The position numbers and the translations under genes are program-made. The notes beneath the pieces are model-generated. The model was given only the letters and a program-made list of their open reading frames with translations, had not been told where the DNA came from and did no database searches. Source: an uncultured Flammeovirgaceae bacterium (GTDB lineage Bacteria > Bacteroidota > Bacteroidia > Cytophagales > Cyclobacteriaceae). Taken from it: a stretch of DNA of 64,000 bases. Positions 9,159-18,550 of this stretch are shown piece by piece. Each line of letters begins with the position of its first letter. Position 1 is the stretch's first letter. Location: contig CAKZYA010000001.1 in NCBI GenBank assembly GCA_937883755.1, positions 62,001 through 126,000 on the forward strand. Reading direction: 5' to 3'.

Positions 9159-9385
9159 ACATGAAGCGTTAATAGTTTAGGCAGTGGGATGTTTTCGATG
9201 AAAATATCGTAAGTTTGCACAGTTACTTATACAAATCGCCTCGCAACTTTACTGATGAGTCGAGGCAAGAATAGTGTCGTACAAATATAGAAAGTTTAGG
9301 CGCACATTGGTACCGTGCCACGCCTAGCCTGGTAAAAAAAAACTAGCCTACTGAAAATCAGCGCGAAATACAGTAGTCAGCGTCC
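9159..9385. promoter_or_regulatory. Divergent intergenic region upstream of parA, with two candidate -7 boxes and a ParB-like palindrome
   Basis: On the minus strand TATATTTG (9289-9282) fits the Bacteroidota -7 box TAnnTTTG about 124 bp before parA. On the plus strand TAAGTTTG (9210-9217) fits the same box about 170 bp before the GNAT-like gene. Neither has a good -33 TTTG at 19 nt. A 13-bp inverted repeat TTTTCGATGAAAA (9192-9204) somewhat resembles the TTTCACGTGAAA core of parS but lacks the CACGTG centre. These are tentative. Confidence 0.35.
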
Positions 9386-10546
9386 ATGCATATCCTCAAA
9401 GTACAAGACCGATACTCTGAAAAAGAGTTTTTTCAATTTCCGTCCCAGCTTTATCAGGGTACTGCTCAATGGATACAGACTATGCCTCACGAGGAAGAAG
9501 TTGCCTTTGACCCAGAACAAAATCCCCTGCTTAAGGAAGGAGAAGCTTGCCGTTGGATTTTACAAAATTACCGAGGTAAGACAATTGGCCGGGTAGCTGC
9601 TTTCATTGATCGCCGAGGTGAAACAGCAACGGGGTTTTTAGGTTTTTTTGAGTGTATTGAACATAATCAAGCGGCTAATAAGCTACTGGGGGAAGGTGTC
9701 TACTGGTTAGGCAGTCAGGGTATTGAGGTGGTAAATGCTCCGGTGAACCCGAACAGCTTATTCCTAAAAGCAGGCTTGTTAACTGAGGGCTTTGATGAGT
9801 TGCCGGTGTATGGTTCTAATTATCATCCGGCTTACTATCAGAGCTTTTTTGAATCATTTGGGTTTGAAAAGCATTTTCGTCAACGTACTCATCAGATTGA
9901 TTTTCAGACTATGCCTTTGCCAAAATCGGTAAAAGAAAAAGCCAACGCAATCATAAATAGCGATGGCTTCAGAATTGACCGTTTTTGCAAAGAGAAAGTG
10001 GAGACGATTTCTCAAGATATTGCCCTGGTATATAATCAGACATGGAGCGGTAAGCCATACTATAACGAACTTTCTGCCCAGCAAATCCAAGCTGAGTTAC
10101 TGGAGTTACTCCCCTGGATTGATGAAGGCGTATTTTTGTTGGCCTACTATCACGATCAGCCCGTAGGGTTTTTCTTCAACTTGCCTAATATTAACTACAC
10201 CCGAAAGCGAGCTGGTAAGGGGTTATTCCGCAAAATGCGGGAGGCTTATTTTCGAAATCAGCAACATAAGCACCTATTAAGTGTTTTATTGGGGGTTTTG
10301 CCTGAGTTTCAGCAACGGGGCGTGGCTTCTGCTTTAATCAAGACAGTACTAGATTTTTTAAGCAAGCACGAAATTCGATACGATAAAATTGAAATCAACC
10401 GGGTAAGTGATGATCAGACAGCCATCCAGCATTTATTGCAACAATTCAAGGGTGAGCCTCACCAGCATTATTGGGTTTACCGTAAATCTATTCCAGTTAC
10501 TCAGTCGAGAAAAGTCAATCAGGAGTCGGCGACACTTAAGCAATAG
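9386..10546 (+). CDS. GNAT-fold acyltransferase-like protein, unknown substrate
   Basis: 386 aa, cytosolic. The C-terminal third has a GNAT acetyl-CoA loop, LPEFQQRGVASALIKT (about 310-325), followed by a helix and KIEINRVSDDQTAI. The N-terminal half has GRVAAFIDRR and FLGFFECIEHNQAA, which look like a second diverged GNAT half (strand, then the beta-4/5 segment). Proteins of this length and layout are widespread in Bacteroidota without assigned function. It is transcribed alone, divergent from parA. Confidence 0.65.
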   Translation: MHILKVQDRYSEKEFFQFPSQLYQGTAQWIQTMPHEEEVAFDPEQNPLLKEGEACRWILQNYRGKTIGRVAAFIDRRGETATGFLGFFECIEHNQAANKLLGEGVYWLGSQGIEVVNAPVNPNSLFLKAGLLTEGFDELPVYGSNYHPAYYQSFFESFGFEKHFRQRTHQIDFQTMPLPKSVKEKANAIINSDGFRIDRFCKEKVETISQDIALVYNQTWSGKPYYNELSAQQIQAELLELLPWIDEGVFLLAYYHDQPVGFFFNLPNINYTRKRAGKGLFRKMREAYFRNQQHKHLLSVLLGVLPEFQQRGVASALIKTVLDFLSKHEIRYDKIEINRVSDDQTAIQHLLQQFKGEPHQHYWVYRKSIPVTQSRKVNQESATLKQ

Positions 10547-10614
10547 TTTGTGATTGCAAAATTCTATAAATCAAATATTTACGTTATTAATTACCAACTT
10601 CCAACTAAATAAAT

Positions 10615-11541
10615 ATGAGTGTACTGGTAGTAGGCACCGTTGCCTTCGATGCTATTGAAACCCCTTTTGGTAAAACTGATAAAATAATTGGTGGCTCGGG
10701 TACGTACATTGCTCTAACTGCTTCGTACTTCACCAAGTCGGTGAACCTAGTAGGAGTTGTGGGCGAAGATTTTTTACAGTCAGATATTGCAAACTTTCAA
10801 CAACACGGAATCAATACCAAAGGACTTCAAGTGAAAGAGGGCGAGAAGTCATTTTTCTGGGCCGGACGCTACCATAATGATTTGAACACTCGCGATACAT
10901 TAGCTACTGATCTTAATGTACTAGCTGATTTTGATCCAATTATTCCTGAGGCTTATCAGGATTGTAAGTATCTGATGTTGGGAAATCTTACCCCAGAAGT
11001 GCAGCAAACTGTACTAAACCGGCTCAACCAACGTCCCGAACTGGTGATGCTCGATACCATGAATTTCTGGATGAACGAGCCTTTTTTACCGAGCCTTAAA
11101 GAAGTAATCAAGCAGGTTGACGTACTCTCTATTAATGACGAAGAAGCTCGAATGTTATCTGGGGAGTACTCGTTAGTAAAGGCGGCAAAATCCATTCTAG
11201 CTATGGGCCCTACCTATCTAATCATTAAAAAAGGCGAACATGGCGCCTTGCTATTTAATAATGATCAAATCTTTTTTGCTCCAGCTTTGCCCTTAGAGGA
11301 AGTATTCGACCCTACCGGAGCCGGCGATACTTTTGCTGGAGGATTTCTTGGTCATCTAGCGCAAACCCAAGATCATTCGTTTAATAATATGAAGCGGGCG
11401 GTCATCTACGGATCAGCCATGGCCTCATTCTGTGTAGAAAAATTCGGTCCTGAACGCTTAATGAATCTTTCGGCTGATACCCTAGAAGAGCGAGTGCAGG
11501 AGTTTGTCGATTTAGTGCAATTTGAGATTGATTATGCTTAA
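10615..11541 (+). CDS. PfkB-family sugar/nucleoside kinase
   Basis: 308 aa ribokinase-like fold. The N-terminal substrate region has GGSGTYIALTASYF (about 25-38). The middle has LSINDEEARML (about 166-176). The C-terminal signature DPTGAGDTFAGGFLGHLA carries the anion hole and the catalytic Asp of GAGD. It phosphorylates a small hydroxylated substrate using ATP; which one cannot be read from the sequence. It stands 68 bp after the GNAT-like gene and ends inside a palindrome. Confidence 0.88.
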   Translation: MSVLVVGTVAFDAIETPFGKTDKIIGGSGTYIALTASYFTKSVNLVGVVGEDFLQSDIANFQQHGINTKGLQVKEGEKSFFWAGRYHNDLNTRDTLATDLNVLADFDPIIPEAYQDCKYLMLGNLTPEVQQTVLNRLNQRPELVMLDTMNFWMNEPFLPSLKEVIKQVDVLSINDEEARMLSGEYSLVKAAKSILAMGPTYLIIKKGEHGALLFNNDQIFFAPALPLEEVFDPTGAGDTFAGGFLGHLAQTQDHSFNNMKRAVIYGSAMASFCVEKFGPERLMNLSADTLEERVQEFVDLVQFEIDYA

Positions 11542-11553
11542 TTTAAGCATAAT
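11531..11553. repeat. 23-bp perfect palindrome over the pfkB-type kinase stop codon
   Basis: ATTATGCTTAA (11531-11541) is the exact complement of TTAAGCATAAT (11543-11553) with a single T between. It covers the last codons and TAA of the kinase gene. No T-tract follows directly, so a classical terminator is doubtful; it could be an RNA-stabilising hairpin or a protein site. The following 200 bp up to egtB hold nothing else I can support. Confidence 0.5.
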
Positions 11554-11745
11554 TACTCACTGTACTGATCAAAAACACTTCTTTGTATTCTTTTTTTGAG
11601 TTTCTTCCTAATTATGTTTAGCTTGGGTGCGCGATGGGTTTTGTCAGGTTCTTACAAACTTCTGGGAAAACTACATACTATTTCTGATCTAACGTTTTTC
11701 CCTTTAAGTCGTTAACCTTCCAGACACAACTATTAATCACACTTC

Positions 11746-13062
11746 ATGAAAGCAACTGCTGACCACTTGTTAAGCAGCGCATCTACCACGGAGATAATTT
11801 CCCGTTACGAAGCCGTGCGCCGACAAAGCGAACATTTATGCCAGCCTTTACAGCCCGAAGACTACGTAGTACAGCCAATTGTTGATGTAAGTCCACCTAA
11901 GTGGCATTTGGCGCATACCACTTGGTTTTTTGAACAATTTATTCTGATCCCGTATTTTTCTGGTTACCAAGAGTTTAACGATCAGTTCAATTTTCTTTTC
12001 AATAGTTACTACGAAAGTAAGGGTGACCGCATGTTGCGAACCAACCGGGGCAATATGACCCGCCCTACTACTCAAGAAGTGATGCAGTATCGCAGCTATG
12101 TGGACGAGCATTTATTGAAACTACCCCACTTGCTAGATGAACCTACCTGGCAAACAGTGGCTGAATTGATAAAACTAGGGTTACACCACGAGCAACAGCA
12201 TCAAGAACTCTTATTAACTGATCTAAAATATATTTTGGGGCATAACCCACTTTTTCCAGCGTATGCTGAAGGAGCATTGGCTATGCGTGGTAAAGTAATT
12301 GATACAGAAGAGTACATTTCAGTGCCTGGTGGTAATTATTTTATCGGCTTCAATGGTAAAGGCTTTCACTTCGATAATGAAGAAGGACAACACCAGATTT
12401 ATCTGGCAGATTATCGTCTGCTAAACCGCCTGGTGACGGCTGGTGAGTTTTTAGCTTTTATTGAAGAAGGGGGTTATCAAAATGCTGATTTGTGGCTATC
12501 CGACGGTTGGGCTTGGGTGCAGGAAAATAAAATTTCTTCGCCTCATTACTGGCATCATCAGGATGGGCAGTGGTACGAATATACTTTACACGGATTACAG
12601 CAGCTAGATCCATCTCGCCCAGTCACTCACGTAAGCTACTACGAAGCTGACGCCTATGCCCGCTGGCGGGGTAAACGTCTCCCGACCGAAGCAGAGTGGG
12701 AAGTGGCTTGCCGTTTGGCTGGCTACGAAAGCAACTATCACCTGCTTGCTTCCGCTAATTTTGTAGAATCAGAAAACTATCACCCACAAGCACTACAATC
12801 TTCGGGTACGGCTTCTATTCCCGCACAGATGATAGGCGATGTGTGGGAGTGGACACAAAGTGCGTACCTGCCATATCCCTTTTACCAACGACCTGAGGGG
12901 GCGCTAGGTGAATACAATGGCAAATTCATGATTAACCAAATGGTACTGCGGGGTGGTTCTTGTGCTACTCCCGAAAGCCATCTACGAATTACTTATCGCA
13001 ATTTTTTCCAACCCGATAAACGCTGGCAATTTACGGGATTCCGTCTTGCTGAACACTGCTAA
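11746..13062 (+). CDS. egtB: Ergothioneine biosynthesis iron-dependent sulfoxide synthase EgtB
   Basis: Joins a thiol donor to trimethylhistidine (hercynine) with O2 and non-haem iron. In 438 aa an N-terminal DinB-like helical domain carries the iron ligands: His57 in WHLAHTTWFFE and the pair His148/His152 in HHEQQHQEL. A C-terminal formylglycine-generating-enzyme-like domain (about 190-438) has RLPTEAEWEVA, GDVWEWTQSAY and the ending RGGSCATPESHLRITYRNF. The stop TAA is followed at once by the egtD ATG. No egtA, egtC or egtE is present here, so the donor may be cysteine directly or the other genes lie elsewhere. Confidence 0.93.
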   Translation: MKATADHLLSSASTTEIISRYEAVRRQSEHLCQPLQPEDYVVQPIVDVSPPKWHLAHTTWFFEQFILIPYFSGYQEFNDQFNFLFNSYYESKGDRMLRTNRGNMTRPTTQEVMQYRSYVDEHLLKLPHLLDEPTWQTVAELIKLGLHHEQQHQELLLTDLKYILGHNPLFPAYAEGALAMRGKVIDTEEYISVPGGNYFIGFNGKGFHFDNEEGQHQIYLADYRLLNRLVTAGEFLAFIEEGGYQNADLWLSDGWAWVQENKISSPHYWHHQDGQWYEYTLHGLQQLDPSRPVTHVSYYEADAYARWRGKRLPTEAEWEVACRLAGYESNYHLLASANFVESENYHPQALQSSGTASIPAQMIGDVWEWTQSAYLPYPFYQRPEGALGEYNGKFMINQMVLRGGSCATPESHLRITYRNFFQPDKRWQFTGFRLAEHC

Positions 13063-14097
13063 ATGATTGACACTACCGATCGCTCTGAGAAGACCATTGC
13101 CATTCTAGAGGGTAATGGGTTGAATGGTTACTCCCTAAAAATTAACCGCCAATTTGCCGCTGATGTATATGCGGGGCTGACGGCTGACGAGAAATATCTA
13201 TCTTCTAAATATCTGTACGATAAACGGGGCGATGAAATCTTTCAACAGATTATGGGGATGGAAGAATACTATCCTACTCGGGCGGAGTACGAAATTTTTG
13301 AGCTGCACCGGCAAGAAATGCTTGAGCACTTTTCTAAGGATCAGATCCCTTTCCGACTGATAGAATTTGGGGCAGGTGATGGTACTAAAACCAAGGTATT
13401 ACTGCGACATTTTTTAGAACAGCAAGCTAACTTTTCTTATGTCCCTATTGATATTTCAGCCAATATCATTCAAGAGCTTACTGCGGATTTGGCTGAAAAT
13501 ATGCCTGACTTGGTAGTCCAGGGTATTCAAGACGACTATTTTCGGGCAATTGACCAATTAAAGCCGACTTTCAACGGACAGCAAGTTCGTAATGTAGTTC
13601 TATTTTTAGGAGCTAATATTGGTAATTTCTCCCACCCAGAAAGTATTGCATTCTTAAAGGAGATTGCTGAACATTTATCATCCGGTGATTTGCTGATGAC
13701 TGGATTTGACCTGAAAAAAGATCCTAAGCGTATTTTGGATGCTTACTTCGATGAGCAAGGAATCACCCGGGCATTCAAGCACAATTTGCTCCAGCGGATT
13801 AATGAAGAGCTCAGCGCAGATTTTGACATTGATAGTTTCCAATATTTCCCCATCTATGACCCAATGGAGGGAAGTATTCGTAGCTATTTAGTCAGTAAAA
13901 AAGAGCAACAGGTAACTATTTCAGCCATTAATGAAGTAATTGAGTTTGAAGCTTGGGAGGCTATTTATATGGAACGTTCGCAAAAATATAGTTTAAACGA
14001 TATTGAGAAGTTGGCTGATAAGTCTGGCTTTTCTGTCATTCATCACTTCTACGATTCTCAGCAACTCTTTACTGATTCGCTCTGGCAGCTACCGTAA
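13063..14097 (+). CDS. egtD: L-histidine N-alpha-methyltransferase EgtD
   Basis: Trimethylates histidine to hercynine using SAM, the first step of ergothioneine synthesis. The 344 aa carry the family N-terminal segment YLYDKRGDEIFQQI followed by EEYYPTRAEYEI. The SAM loop is LIEFGAGDGTKTKVLL, then FLGANIGNFSHPES. The late segment AIYMERSQKYS supplies the Glu/Ser pair that in mycobacterial EgtD contacts the substrate amine. It starts directly on the egtB stop (TAA-ATG), a sign of coupled translation. Confidence 0.93.
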   Translation: MIDTTDRSEKTIAILEGNGLNGYSLKINRQFAADVYAGLTADEKYLSSKYLYDKRGDEIFQQIMGMEEYYPTRAEYEIFELHRQEMLEHFSKDQIPFRLIEFGAGDGTKTKVLLRHFLEQQANFSYVPIDISANIIQELTADLAENMPDLVVQGIQDDYFRAIDQLKPTFNGQQVRNVVLFLGANIGNFSHPESIAFLKEIAEHLSSGDLLMTGFDLKKDPKRILDAYFDEQGITRAFKHNLLQRINEELSADFDIDSFQYFPIYDPMEGSIRSYLVSKKEQQVTISAINEVIEFEAWEAIYMERSQKYSLNDIEKLADKSGFSVIHHFYDSQQLFTDSLWQLP

Positions 14098-14181
14098 CAC
14101 TGGCTAGGCTTATCTGTTAAAAAAGTCAGCATCCTTTCGGTATCCGGTGTATCCCCGCTATATTTGTGGCAAAAGTATCGT

Positions 14182-15153
14182 ATGCTACGCCGACCTCGCC
14201 GCAATCGAAAATCTCCCGTTATCCGTAGTCTGGTAGAAGAAACGCAGCTTTCAGTCCAGCATCTTATTTTTCCGGTTTTCATTATTGATGGTGATAACCA
14301 GCGAGAGGAAGTGGCTTCTATGCCTGGGATTTTCCGTTATTCCATTGATTTGTTGCTGGAAGAGATTGCCGCCTGTTACAACTTGGGCATTCGTACATTT
14401 GCTCCATTTCCTGCTCTGACGGACGATAAAAAAGATCCATTCGCCCAGGAAGGCCATAATCCCGAAGGGTTATTTCCTACCGCTATCCGACGCATTAAAG
14501 AAAATTTTCCGGATGTATGTTTAATGACTGACATTGCTATGGATCCCTACAGTTCTGACGGGCACGACGGGCTAGTACGCGATGGAGAAATACTGAACGA
14601 TGAAACCTTAGAAATTCTCGGAAAAATGGCTTTGGTGCAGGCGGAAGCCGGAACGGATATACTGGGCCCTTCGGACATGATGGATGGTCGGGTAGGTTAC
14701 CTACGAAACCTGCTAGATGAGCACGGGCATCAGCAAGTGTCTATTATGTCGTACACCGCTAAGTATGCTTCTGCTTTTTACGGACCGTTCCGTGACGCGC
14801 TAGATTCAGCCCCTAAATCGGGTGATAAGAAGACATACCAAATGAATCCAGCCAACCGACAGGAAGCACTGTTAGAGGCTGAACTTGACTACAGTGAAGG
14901 AGCAGATACGCTGATGGTAAAGCCAGCTATGCCTTACTTAGATATTATTCAATCTTTGAAAGAGAGCTTTCCAGTTCCCATAGCGGCTTACCAAGTGAGT
15001 GGGGAATATGCTATGATTAAAGCCGCTGCAGCTAATGGTTGGCTGGATGGAGAAAAAACCATGCAAGAAAGCCTGATGAGTATTCGCCGAGCAGGCGCTG
15101 ATATTATTTTGACCTATTTTGCCAAAGAGTATGCTCAGGGGTTAAAATCATAA
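14182..15153 (+). CDS. hemB: Delta-aminolevulinic acid dehydratase (porphobilinogen synthase), Asp-rich metal-site type
   Basis: Condenses two 5-aminolevulinate molecules to porphobilinogen in haem synthesis. ATG 14182 gives 323 aa beginning MLRRPRRNRKSP, the standard family start; a TTG 18 bp upstream is in frame but less likely. The Schiff-base lysines are Lys194 (SYTAKYASAFYGPF) and Lys247 (LMVKPAMPY). The three zinc cysteines of the human enzyme are replaced in DIAMDPYSSDGHDG by Ala119, Asp121 and Asp129, the pattern of magnesium-using, zinc-independent enzymes such as that of Pseudomonas. It stands 84 bp after egtD. Confidence 0.96.
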   Translation: MLRRPRRNRKSPVIRSLVEETQLSVQHLIFPVFIIDGDNQREEVASMPGIFRYSIDLLLEEIAACYNLGIRTFAPFPALTDDKKDPFAQEGHNPEGLFPTAIRRIKENFPDVCLMTDIAMDPYSSDGHDGLVRDGEILNDETLEILGKMALVQAEAGTDILGPSDMMDGRVGYLRNLLDEHGHQQVSIMSYTAKYASAFYGPFRDALDSAPKSGDKKTYQMNPANRQEALLEAELDYSEGADTLMVKPAMPYLDIIQSLKESFPVPIAAYQVSGEYAMIKAAAANGWLDGEKTMQESLMSIRRAGADIILTYFAKEYAQGLKS

Positions 15154-15247
15154 TTTTCAAAAGTTGTGAGCGTTTGTTTACTGTATTCTTAATAAACAAG
15201 CCATCAACTTATAAAATATATCACTTCAAACGCATTATTTTTAAAAC

Positions 15248-17467
15248 GTGGAACAAACCTTACCTACTGTACAAACAGCTAAAGACCTGGGTCTACTTGA
15301 AGAAGAGTTTGAGCGTATTCAGGAGATTTTAGGGCGAGACCCTAATTTTACTGAGCTGTGTATTTTTTCGGTAATGTGGTCAGAGCATTGCTCCTATAAA
15401 AATTCAATTAGCTGGCTCAAAAAACTCCCTCGTGATTCTGACCGGATGTTAGCCAAAGCAGGAGAGGAAAATGCCGGATTGGTCGATATTGGTGATGGAT
15501 TGGCTTGCAGCTTTAAGATAGAATCACATAATCATCCTTCGGCAATTGAGCCGTATCAAGGAGCTGCAACTGGCGTGGGCGGTATTAATCGGGATATTTT
15601 TACTATGGGTGCCCGCCCCATCGCTCAACTCAATTCGCTTCGCTTTGGTGATATCAACAATGAACGTACCCAATGGCTTCTGCGCGGTGTAGTAAAAGGA
15701 ATTGGTGATTACGGTAATGCTTTCGGAATTCCTACGGTGGGAGGTGAGCTTTTCTTTGACCCATGTTATCAGGTGAATCCGCTAGTAAACGCCTTTTCAG
15801 CCGGAATTGTCGAGACTAATAAAGTAGCCAGTGCTACTTCCTACGGAGTGGGTAACCCAGTATTTATTGTCGGTTCAGCAACTGGAAAAGATGGAATTCA
15901 TGGGGCAGCCTTTGCCTCTAAAGATATTACCGAAGATTCTATTAAAGATCTTCCGGCAGTGCAGGTAGGCGACCCTTTCCAGGAAAAACTATTGCTAGAA
16001 GCCACTCTAGAAGTTATAGCCTCGGGACAAGTAATCGGTATTCAGGATATGGGCGCAGCGGGTATTATTTGCTCTACTTCTGAAATGAGTGCCAAAGGCG
16101 AACACGGTATGGATATATGGTTGGATAAAGTTCCATTGCGCCAGAGTGATATGCTAGCTTGGGAAATTTTGCTGTCTGAATCTCAAGAGAGAATGCTGAT
16201 CGTCGTTAAACGGGGTAGTGAAGAAGAAATAAAACAAATCTTTGAAAAGTGGGATTTGCAATGCGAACAGATTGGTGTAGTAACGGATACCAAACGACTG
16301 GTGTTTCACCAGCATGGTGAAGTAGTAGCTAATGTTCCTGCTGATGATTTGGTATTAGGTGGTGGGGCACCCGTTTATCAGCGCGAATATCGCGAACCAG
16401 CCTATTACCAAGAATATCAAAAATTCAGTATTGATGACGTGCCTGAACCTAACAACTATGCTGAAGTTGCTGAATTTTTGCTTAGCCATCCCAATATTGC
16501 CTCTAAGCAGTGGGTATCCGAGCAGTACGATTCCATGATTGGTACTGGTACAACAACAACTAACGCACCTGCTGATTCTGGAGTAGTTCGTATCAAAGGA
16601 ACAGACAAAGCTATCGCTGTAACAGTAGACTGTAATGCACGTTATGTCCACGCTGACCCCGAAGTGGGGTGTGCGATTGCTGTTGCTGAAGCAGCTCGCA
16701 ATATTGTTTGCAGTGGGGGCGAACCAGTGGCTATTACTAACTGTCTGAACTTTGGTAATCCGTATGACCCCGAGGTATATTGGCAATTTGTAGGAGCAAT
16801 TAAAGGTATGAAAGCGGCTTGTGAGAAATTTAGCACTCCAGTTACCGGAGGAAATGTGAGTTTCTATAATCAGTCTAACGATGGTGGAGCCGTTTTTCCT
16901 ACTCCCACTATCGGAATGCTAGGGTTACTGGAAGATTATCGGAAAACCACCACCTTAGCTTTTCGGCAAGCAGGCGACTTAATTTATTTACTAGGTGAGT
17001 CAACTAACGATATGGCTAGTTCTGAATATTTATACAGCTATCACCAGATAAAGAAGTCTCCAGCTCCCTACTTCGATCTAGAAAAAGAGTACCATTTACA
17101 AGAAGTAGTAAAAAGTTTGATAGAGCAGAATTTGCTTACTTCAGTCCATGATGTGTCAGATGGTGGCTTATTTATTGCACTAGCCGAATCAGCTATGGTA
17201 CATGGTCTGGGTTTTTCTATTCAGACTAGTGACAAAGTGCGGAAAGATGCTTTTCTATTCGGGGAAGGGCAAGGGCGTGTGGTAGTTAGTGTTACTCCTT
17301 CTCAAGAAAAAGAGTTTGAGAGTTTTCTGGCTATGCAAAAGCTACAGTATGCGGAAGTAGGTACTGTGTGCGCTACGGGTTTTGTAGTGGACGGTCAATC
17401 GTTAGTAACTGAGGTGAAGGGAAAACACTTATATGATACATCCTTGACTCATTTTCTGAATAAATGA
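15248..17467 (+). CDS. purL: Phosphoribosylformylglycinamidine synthase subunit PurL (short form)
   Basis: Purine biosynthesis step 4, converting FGAR to FGAM with ATP and ammonia. The start is GTG 15248, giving MEQTLPTVQ; no in-frame ATG fits the family start. The 739-aa length is that of the Bacillus-type small PurL. Motifs: [12 protein letters not shown] (ammonia/substrate region), [13 protein letters not shown] with [14 protein letters not shown] (ATP site), and the second half with [11 protein letters not shown] and [10 protein letters not shown]. The large single-chain enzyme's glutaminase domain is missing, so PurQ and PurS must be encoded elsewhere. Confidence 0.96.
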   Translation: MEQTLPTVQTAKDLGLLEEEFERIQEILGRDPNFTELCIFSVMWSEHCSYKNSISWLKKLPRDSDRMLAKAGEENAGLVDIGDGLACSFKIESHNHPSAIEPYQGAATGVGGINRDIFTMGARPIAQLNSLRFGDINNERTQWLLRGVVKGIGDYGNAFGIPTVGGELFFDPCYQVNPLVNAFSAGIVETNKVASATSYGVGNPVFIVGSATGKDGIHGAAFASKDITEDSIKDLPAVQVGDPFQEKLLLEATLEVIASGQVIGIQDMGAAGIICSTSEMSAKGEHGMDIWLDKVPLRQSDMLAWEILLSESQERMLIVVKRGSEEEIKQIFEKWDLQCEQIGVVTDTKRLVFHQHGEVVANVPADDLVLGGGAPVYQREYREPAYYQEYQKFSIDDVPEPNNYAEVAEFLLSHPNIASKQWVSEQYDSMIGTGTTTTNAPADSGVVRIKGTDKAIAVTVDCNARYVHADPEVGCAIAVAEAARNIVCSGGEPVAITNCLNFGNPYDPEVYWQFVGAIKGMKAACEKFSTPVTGGNVSFYNQSNDGGAVFPTPTIGMLGLLEDYRKTTTLAFRQAGDLIYLLGESTNDMASSEYLYSYHQIKKSPAPYFDLEKEYHLQEVVKSLIEQNLLTSVHDVSDGGLFIALAESAMVHGLGFSIQTSDKVRKDAFLFGEGQGRVVVSVTPSQEKEFESFLAMQKLQYAEVGTVCATGFVVDGQSLVTEVKGKHLYDTSLTHFLNK

Positions 17468-17595
17468 GGGAAAAGGTACATGCATTTATGAGGTTTCTAG
17501 CGGTTTTTTAACGATAAGTACTTTTTTATAAATCCCTCGTTTTATAAAAAAAATGCAAAAATTAATCGCAATAATTAATTTTCTAATCAATTTCT

Positions 17596-17626
17596 TTTCA
17601 ATTCATAGAATAAATCTCTACTTTTG
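17596..17626 (+). promoter_or_regulatory. Bacteroidota-type promoter of the exopolysaccharide locus
   Basis: TTTC (17596-17599), a 19-nt spacer and TACTTTTG (17619-17626, matching TAnnTTTG) lie 40 bp before the Wza-like gene, in an AT-rich gap. The layout matches the -33/-7 consensus of the Bacteroidota housekeeping sigma factor with one mismatch at -33. It probably drives the plus-strand polysaccharide genes. Confidence 0.6.
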
Positions 17627-17666
17627 TTAAAAATAAAAATTAGAAAAGTTATATAAATTATTATTA

Positions 17667-18488
17667 ATGTATCAAAACCTGACAAAAACCAGAAAGTATT
17701 TCACCCTATTTATCGTCTACCTTACTCTTGGTATTTCGGTATTCTCATGCGTTTCTAAAAAAGAGTTAGTCTATCTCCAGGACAATAGCTTTTCTAAAGA
17801 TTACCCTACCCAGATAAAAAATAGACGACCTGAGTATCGCATTCAACCTAATGATATACTGCACGTAACCATCCAGAATCCTGATAACGAAACTTCTGCC
17901 TTCTTTAACTACGGTAACCAGGAAGGTGCCCGAGGTTTTGGAAGTGAGTCTATCCTATATTTAATGGGTTTTAATGTAGATAAAGATGGTTTTATTAGTA
18001 TTCCTCTTATTGGAAAAGTGAAGGTGCAAAATCTCACAATTGAAGAGTGCCAGCAGATTGTTCAGCAAGAAGCTAATCGGTATATTCTCAACTCATCGGT
18101 GGATGTAAAGCTAGTGAGTTTCAAAGTATCGGTGCTAGGAGAAGTAAAAAACCCAGGATATTATTATATTTATAATGGACAAGCTACTATTCTGGAAGGA
18201 CTTAGTTTGGCTGGAGATTTAACCCAGATTGCTAACCGCCAAAATGTGAAGCTTATTCGTCAGACAGATGATGGTGCTGAGGTAATATTATTAGATTTAA
18301 CTAGTGCTGATTTAATGAAATCAAAGTATTATTATCTATTACCTAACGATCAGATTTACGTAGAACCTTCTATACAGCAGGTGCGTAGAGCGAACTTTCA
18401 ACCTATTGGGTTAATCTTTAGTAGTATAGGCTCCCTAGTTGCAATCATTAACCTGATTGTGACTCTTAACAACGCTAACTCTAACTAG
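17667..18488 (+). CDS. Wza-like polysaccharide export lipoprotein
   Basis: Outer-membrane or periplasmic part of the polysaccharide export channel. The 273-aa chain has a lipoprotein signal with a cysteine in ISVFSCVSKK (Cys28). The poly-export domain has YRIQPNDILHVTIQNPD and DKDGFISIPLIGKVKV, and a SLBB domain has VSVLGEVKNPGYYYI. A C-terminal hydrophobic helix (about 247-266) replaces the amphipathic barrel helix of E. coli Wza, as is usual in Bacteroidota. It is the first gene of the locus and is followed after 62 bp by the Wzc-like kinase. Confidence 0.92.
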   Translation: MYQNLTKTRKYFTLFIVYLTLGISVFSCVSKKELVYLQDNSFSKDYPTQIKNRRPEYRIQPNDILHVTIQNPDNETSAFFNYGNQEGARGFGSESILYLMGFNVDKDGFISIPLIGKVKVQNLTIEECQQIVQQEANRYILNSSVDVKLVSFKVSVLGEVKNPGYYYIYNGQATILEGLSLAGDLTQIANRQNVKLIRQTDDGAEVILLDLTSADLMKSKYYYLLPNDQIYVEPSIQQVRRANFQPIGLIFSSIGSLVAIINLIVTLNNANSN

Positions 18489-18550
18489 CTTTAATTAGCG
18501 AAGAGAGACTTCATAATAGAATTCTTGTCATCTACAACTTGTGACAGACA

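Noticed and set aside
9192-9204. parS site near parA
   Set aside because: TTTTCGATGAAAA lacks the CACGTG centre and has short arms; kept only as a tentative note.
16355-16786. 143-aa minus-strand ORF inside purL
   Set aside because: It is antisense to a well-conserved enzyme and has no domain.
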